Origin: Sphingobacteriales bacterium
GTDB lineage: Bacteria > Bacteroidota > Bacteroidia > Chitinophagales > Chitinophagaceae
Length of the DNA: 64,000 nt
Reading direction: 5' to 3'
NCBI GenBank assembly: GCA_016708305.1
Contig: JADJGB010000008.1
Coordinates: 2,232,001-2,296,000 of the forward strand
Within the stretch, counting starts at the first letter, position 1. The number at the start of each line of letters is the position of its first letter. Both the position numbers and the translations under genes were made by a program. The notes below the pieces were generated by a model. That model was not told the DNA's origin. It worked only from the letters and a program-made list of their open reading frames with translations, and ran no database searches. Positions 59,772 through 64,000 of this stretch are shown piece after piece.

Positions 59772-61217
59772 TTAGTATGCATTTTCTTCTCCGCGTATAA
59801 TATTCCATACGGTAAGAAAAATAATTTTCAAATCTTGAAGGAATGACCAGTTCTCAACATAAATAATGTCGTGTTCCACTCTTCGTTGCATAGCTGCTAC
59901 CTCCTTGGTTTCACCCCTGCAGCCGCTTATCTGTGCCAGACCGGTAATGCCGGGTTTCACATAATGCCTAATCATATAAGTATCTAATAACCTCCTATAT
60001 TGATCAGTGTGCGCCAGCATGTGTGGGCGAGGTCCTACCACCGACATATTGCCTATCAACACATTGAAAAATTGCGGCAATTCATCAAGGCTTGTTTTTC
60101 TGAGAAACGCGCCCACCTTTGTAATGCGCTTGTCATTTATCGTTGCCTGTTGTGTATCGGATGACTTATTATTGGCAACCATGCTTCTAAATTTATAACA
60201 ATCAAAAACATGGTTATCCAAACCGGATCTTTTTTGTTTAAAAAACAAGGGCCCTTTGGATTCTAACCTGATAATCAACCAAATTATAGGCAATAACCAG
60301 CTTAAAATAAATATGATGACACCCAAAGAAAAAATGATATCAAAAGTACGTTTCAGGAGTTTGTTTCTGTCAAGGCCCAAAGGTTCAGGCCTTACAGTGA
60401 TAACCGGAACATCTCCTATCGGTTCCAATTTAAAGGGTCTGTTAAAAACGCTCGAATAATCGGGCAGCAACTTTACTCTAATCATATATTTATCAGCCTC
60501 TTTTAGCAGTTGTTGAATGTCAATATTTTTCAAGGAAGAAAAACAACAATAAATCTCATTGATGCCTTGTTGGGCCATATAAAAAATATCTGTATAGGGC
60601 GCGTAATCGTTTTTGTAAAGATTGATTTCACTGGTTTCGTACCGGCTGTGAATTTGATAATCGGAAAAGCCTTCTTTGAAATAATTTTCCAATTGGTCGG
60701 AATAGACATTCTGACCTATGAAGGCTATTTTACGCTTTTTTACAATTCGACTTTTGGTGTACTTTCGAATTGAAAGGAAAATAACCCGTACTGCCAGCGT
60801 TGAAATTCCAAAGCCTAACAGGAAAAGATAAAATGGTTTTGCAGCAAAAATATTATTAATTATAATGGAATAAAAAACAGAAGCTAAAAAGAAAAATGTA
60901 ATCCAATGGTTTAAGGTATGCCTGATAATCACTTCTGCTTCCTCTATTAAAACAAAGCTGTAATAGTTACGAATATAACCAATAAACCCCCAAATCAGGT
61001 TTAGGAACAATATTCCCAAAAATACTTGATCATTTGCTGAAGTTGACGCAATGGAAAAGAAGAGTAGCAATAATACTGAATCTGCCAGGAAAAGCAGGTA
61101 TTTACTTTTCCTTATTAAGAAGCATTGAAAAAGCTTAATTTGCGCTGCAAAATTTAGCCTTGGTGCATCAGCCAAAATGTACTCATCCACAAGCACATGA
61201 TTATGAGCTTTGCTCAT
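59772..61217 (-). CDS. Exopolysaccharide polyprenyl glycosylphosphotransferase (WcaJ-like)
   Basis: Intact, 481 residues. Four N-terminal membrane helices, a CoA-binding-like domain, then one helix (LGVIIFILSWLLPIIWLIIR) and the catalytic sugar-transferase domain: FKQKRSGLDNHVFDCYKFRSM (in two parts), TSLDELPQFFNVL, SVVGPRPH and GITGLAQISGCRGET. It starts the repeat unit by moving sugar-1-phosphate to undecaprenyl phosphate. It is the first gene of the locus as transcribed. Confidence 0.92.
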   Translation of the reverse strand: MSKAHNHVLVDEYILADAPRLNFAAQIKLFQCFLIRKSKYLLFLADSVLLLLFFSIASTSANDQVFLGILFLNLIWGFIGYIRNYYSFVLIEEAEVIIRHTLNHWITFFFLASVFYSIIINNIFAAKPFYLFLLGFGISTLAVRVIFLSIRKYTKSRIVKKRKIAFIGQNVYSDQLENYFKEGFSDYQIHSRYETSEINLYKNDYAPYTDIFYMAQQGINEIYCCFSSLKNIDIQQLLKEADKYMIRVKLLPDYSSVFNRPFKLEPIGDVPVITVRPEPLGLDRNKLLKRTFDIIFSLGVIIFILSWLLPIIWLIIRLESKGPLFFKQKRSGLDNHVFDCYKFRSMVANNKSSDTQQATINDKRITKVGAFLRKTSLDELPQFFNVLIGNMSVVGPRPHMLAHTDQYRRLLDTYMIRHYVKPGITGLAQISGCRGETKEVAAMQRRVEHDIIYVENWSFLQDLKIIFLTVWNIIRGEENAY

Positions 61218-61425
61218 GATTATCCGGTTTAGAGGTTAATAAAGGACTTCAAAAAGAATAATTATCTCCTATTCGAAAAATTTTCCAGAATAGGTTTTAG
61301 CATCTCATAAACTTTTTGAAGAGGGCTTAAATCGTGACAAATGTAACGGAGAAATATAGATTTTTTTAAAAAAGGTTAAATATTTTTATTTTGGATACAT
61401 AAACAATTGGTTTTAAGTAAAGAAA

Positions 61426-61462
61426 AGCTAAATTGATTTATTTTTTAGAAATCAATTTAGCT
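61426..61462 (-). terminator. Perfect 14-bp hairpin downstream of lolA
   Basis: AGCTAAATTGATTT (61426-61439) pairs without a mismatch with AAATCAATTTAGCT (61449-61462) around a 9-base loop. On the minus strand it follows lolA and is trailed by TTTCTTTACTT, a fair T-rich tail. The rest of 61218-61511 shows no gene; it must hold the promoter of the polysaccharide locus. Confidence 0.75.
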
Positions 61463-61511
61463 CTTTCTCTGTTATTAGTTTATTCATTTATGAGTGAAAA
61501 CCCAAAATTAC

Positions 61512-62157
61512 CTACCTCAAATCCACTACTTCCACACTGGATAACTTGCTTTATTGAAGCTGAACTGGGCATCGGGCATGGCTACATTTGGCTTTAGACT
61601 ATTTACGGTATAAACATATTTATTACCGTTTTTTTCCACTACATTGGCGCTGATAATTGAATTGGCTGTTTTGTCAATATATAACAATACTTTGCTGAAG
61701 GGTTTGCTTTTATCCGTTGGCAGCAACACCACTTCCTGAACTTTTTTGCCGCCTACGTTTTTTCTCCAGATAGTGAATAAGCAAAATCTTTTTCATAAAA
61801 ATTAGTAAATAGTTTTTGGGGTGTAATGGTCTTTTCCGAATTATTGGCATTGTTTACGGTTACCTCCTTCGCAGATGGATCGTAATTCCAAACGGTTTTG
61901 CCATCGCTGATGATTTTATTATTTCCAAAGGCAATATTGTACCTGCTGCCCTTCATGTTGATTGTGCCTTTTTTTTGCGAAAGTGTTTTACCGGCGCTGT
62001 TCTGTATCTGATAGCTGAAAATGGCCAGAACCGTAGAATAGGATTTAAACTTATTGCTTACTGCATCCAACAGCGCTTTGGCTTTGGGGTCTTTTTGTTG
62101 CGAAAATGCTAAAAAACTCACCATTAATAATAAACCACTCAGGTAAAATCTCTTCAT
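61512..62157 (-). CDS. lolA: Outer-membrane lipoprotein carrier protein LolA-like (frame broken)
   Basis: About 215 residues. A signal peptide (MKRFYLSGLLLMVSFLAFSQ) precedes the LolA half-barrel (ILAIFSYQIQ-like strand; KKGTINMKGSRYNIAF; ISDGKTVWNYDPSAKEVTVN). LolA carries lipoproteins across the periplasm. The frame breaks near 61760 and near 61536; restoring one A at the second place gives the normal ending VEVVDLR and a stop at 61512. That is strong evidence that the breaks are errors. Confidence 0.88.
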
Positions 62158-62245
62158 TTTAATTAATTTAATTTACAAAATTCAGTTAATAGACGTTAAT
62201 AATCTGCTTTTGTTGCGCTACTTAACAATTATTTACATAAGATTC

Positions 62246-64000
62246 TTAACCTATCATATCAAGATGTTGCTGGAGTTCGACATCGGTTTTTATGAGTACT
62301 TCTCTGGCCTTGCTACCTTGATTAGGCCCCACAATGCCGGCTGCTTCTAACTGATCCATCAACCTGCCGGCGCGATTGTAACCCAGTTTCATACGTCTTT
62401 GAAGCAATGAAGTAGAGCCTATTTGATTGGCTACAATCAGTCGGGCAGCTTCTTCAAAAAGCTGGTCTCTGTCGCCCAGATCGTAGTCGCCGTTTTCTAA
62501 TTCTTTTTCATCCACATACTCGGGAAGCAGGAATGGCTGCGGATAACCTTCCTGAAAACCAATGAATTCTACCACCTTATCAATTTCAGGGGTATCCACA
62601 AAGGCGCATTGCAGTCTTACTAATTCGCCACTCAGGCTGATGAGCATATCGCCTTTGCCTATCAGTTGCTCGGCGCCGCCTGCATCCAATATGGTTCGGC
62701 TATCTATTTTACTGCTCACTTTGAAGGCTACCCTCACAGGAAAGTTAGCTTTGATGATACCTGTAATAATGTTCACAGACGGTCTTTGTGTGGCAATTAC
62801 TAAGTGAATGCCCACCGCCCCTGGCTAACTGTGCAAGTCTTGCAATAGGCATTTCCACTTCTTGCCGGCGGTCATAATCAGGTCGGCAAACTCATCAATT
62901 ACCAGTACGATGAAAGGCAGGAACTGGTGTCCTTTTCGGGATTCAGTTTTCGGGAAATAAATTTGTTGTTGTATTCTTTTATATTACGGCAACCTGCCTC
63001 TTTAAGCAGGTCGTAGCGATTGTCCATTTCAATACATAATGCATTGAGCGTGTTGATTACCTTTTTAGTATCGGTAATAATGGCGTCTTCCTCGTTTGGT
63101 AGTTTTGCTAAGAAATGATTAGAAATATGGCTGTAAATACTCAGTTCTACCTTTTTAGGGTCCACCAAAACGAATTTTAACTGTGAGGGATGTTTTTTAT
63201 ACAATAGTGAAACCAGGATGGCATTAATGCCCACCGACTTACCCTGCCCGGTAGCTCCGGCCATCAACAAGTGCGGCATGGTAGCCAGGTCAACTATAAA
63301 GTTTTCGTTATCAATCTTTTTGCCCAAAGCAATAGGGAGCGAAAAATTGGTGTTTTTAAATTTTTCGGATGAAAGCATGGATTTCATGCTCACGATGGTC
63401 TTTTTGGCATTGGGCACTTCTATACCCACCGTGCCTGCCGGGAATAGGGGCAATGATTCTGATACCTAATGCAGACAGGCTCAAAGCAATATCATCCTCC
63501 AGATTTTTGATGCGCGATATGCGTACACCTGCAGCAGGCACTATTTCATAAAGTGTAACCGTAGGCCCGATGGTGGCGCTTATTTTTTGAATCTGAATAT
63601 CATAATTAAGTAAAGTGTTGATTATCTGGTTTTTATTTTCTTCTAATTCAGCAGGGTCTTGTTGAATATTTTGGTTACCATAACTCTCAAGCAAGTCGGT
63701 TTCAGGATATTTATAATTTCTCAGGTCGAGTGTAGGCTCATAGGGCTTCATTTTTTCGGTATGGCTGCTGCCGCTTGTTCCTGCTCGTAGGTGGTAATGG
63801 GTGCCGAGTTTATTTCTAATTTTATGTTATCACTTCCGGATTTTGACTGACTGTATGGCTTTACAGGATTAGGTTGTTGTCCTTCGGCTTTGCCATTAGA
63901 CAGTATTTCATCGTTGCTGCTTCCTTTTTCGCTTTGAGATGTAAGTGAAGGTTTTAATACAGAAATGTTTTCAAACCCCTTTTCCTCTTGCTTTTTAGGC
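62246..64000 (-). CDS. ftsK: DNA translocase FtsK, C-terminal part (runs off the right edge; frame broken)
   Basis: About 580 codons of the motor: a polar linker (from 64000), then the alpha domain, the RecA-like beta domain (Walker A GATGQGKSVGINAIL, Walker B VLVIDEFADLIM-type stretch after restoring the frame, ATQRPSVNIITGIIKAN) and the gamma winged helix (LLQRRMKLGYNRAGRLMDQL). FtsK pumps chromosome DNA at the division septum and activates Xer recombination. Breaks lie near 63756, 63445, 62915 and 62830. The N-terminal membrane domain is outside the window. Confidence 0.93.

Overview
The window is chromosomal DNA of a Bacteroidota bacterium, most likely of the Chitinophagaceae or a neighbouring Sphingobacteriia-type family. 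The case rests on promoters of the TAnnTTTG type, little use of Shine-Dalgarno sites, a heavy-metal RND pump fused to its own TolC domain, an UpxY-type antiterminator heading an exopolysaccharide locus, a long NusB, TPR-type histidine kinases and many secreted beta-barrel proteins. The assignment to family is inference.

A property of the sequence itself affects every reading. About thirty genes are split by single-base indels, nearly always in short homopolymers. The split genes include essential ones (rplA, rplL, dnaK, nusB, coaE, lolA, ftsK). These look like uncorrected consensus errors, not decay, so I give each such gene as one CDS and state where the frame breaks.

Layout. 0-5 kb (minus): metal efflux, with an adaptor N-terminus, a CzcA-TolC fusion and a DUF6660-like protein. 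5-7.6 kb (plus): rplK-rplA-rplJ-rplL with a terminator, followed immediately by an ORF-less group II intron (7.6-8.3 kb); secE-nusG and rpoBC are not adjacent. 8.3-11.5 kb (minus): two uncharacterised genes and an Ldh-family dehydrogenase. 11.9-17.3 kb: an IS110-family element with a structured candidate guide RNA, a 245-bp-spaced repeat pair, an ABC-F ATPase and an ISNCY-like IS with clear ends. 17.5-30.4 kb: housekeeping genes, namely a TPR histidine kinase, coaE, yajC, a DUF1573 lipoprotein, nusB, dnaK, a lipoprotein, a CPA2 antiporter, mutS and a TrmH-like methyltransferase. 30.4-32.3 kb: a gene-poor stretch, then a CpsB-type phosphatase.

32.6-38.0 kb (plus) is the most novel part. It is a five-gene set with two paralogous small secreted proteins, a chaperone-like protein, a ~910-residue outer-membrane protein (Ig-like N-terminus, beta-barrel, C-terminal carboxypeptidase-regulatory-like domain) and a third secreted protein. 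I read it as a candidate chaperone/usher-like surface-fibre system, by inference from architecture.

38-61 kb (minus): VanZ-like and GIY-YIG genes, a 49-bp tandem repeat, then a complete Wzx/Wzy-type exopolysaccharide locus. Transcribed from 61.2 kb down it reads: polyprenyl glycosylphosphotransferase, beta-barrel, lipoprotein, Wza, Wzc, UpxY, Wzx, Wzy, acetyltransferase, two glycosyltransferases, PaaK-like ligase, ADH-Gfo/Idh fusion, alpha/alpha-toroid protein, WecB, WecC, WecG/TagA. The CpsB-type phosphatase at 31.5 kb is a plausible partner of Wzc. 61.5-64 kb (minus): lolA and the C-terminal part of ftsK, which runs off the right edge.

I found no tRNA, rRNA or CRISPR array.
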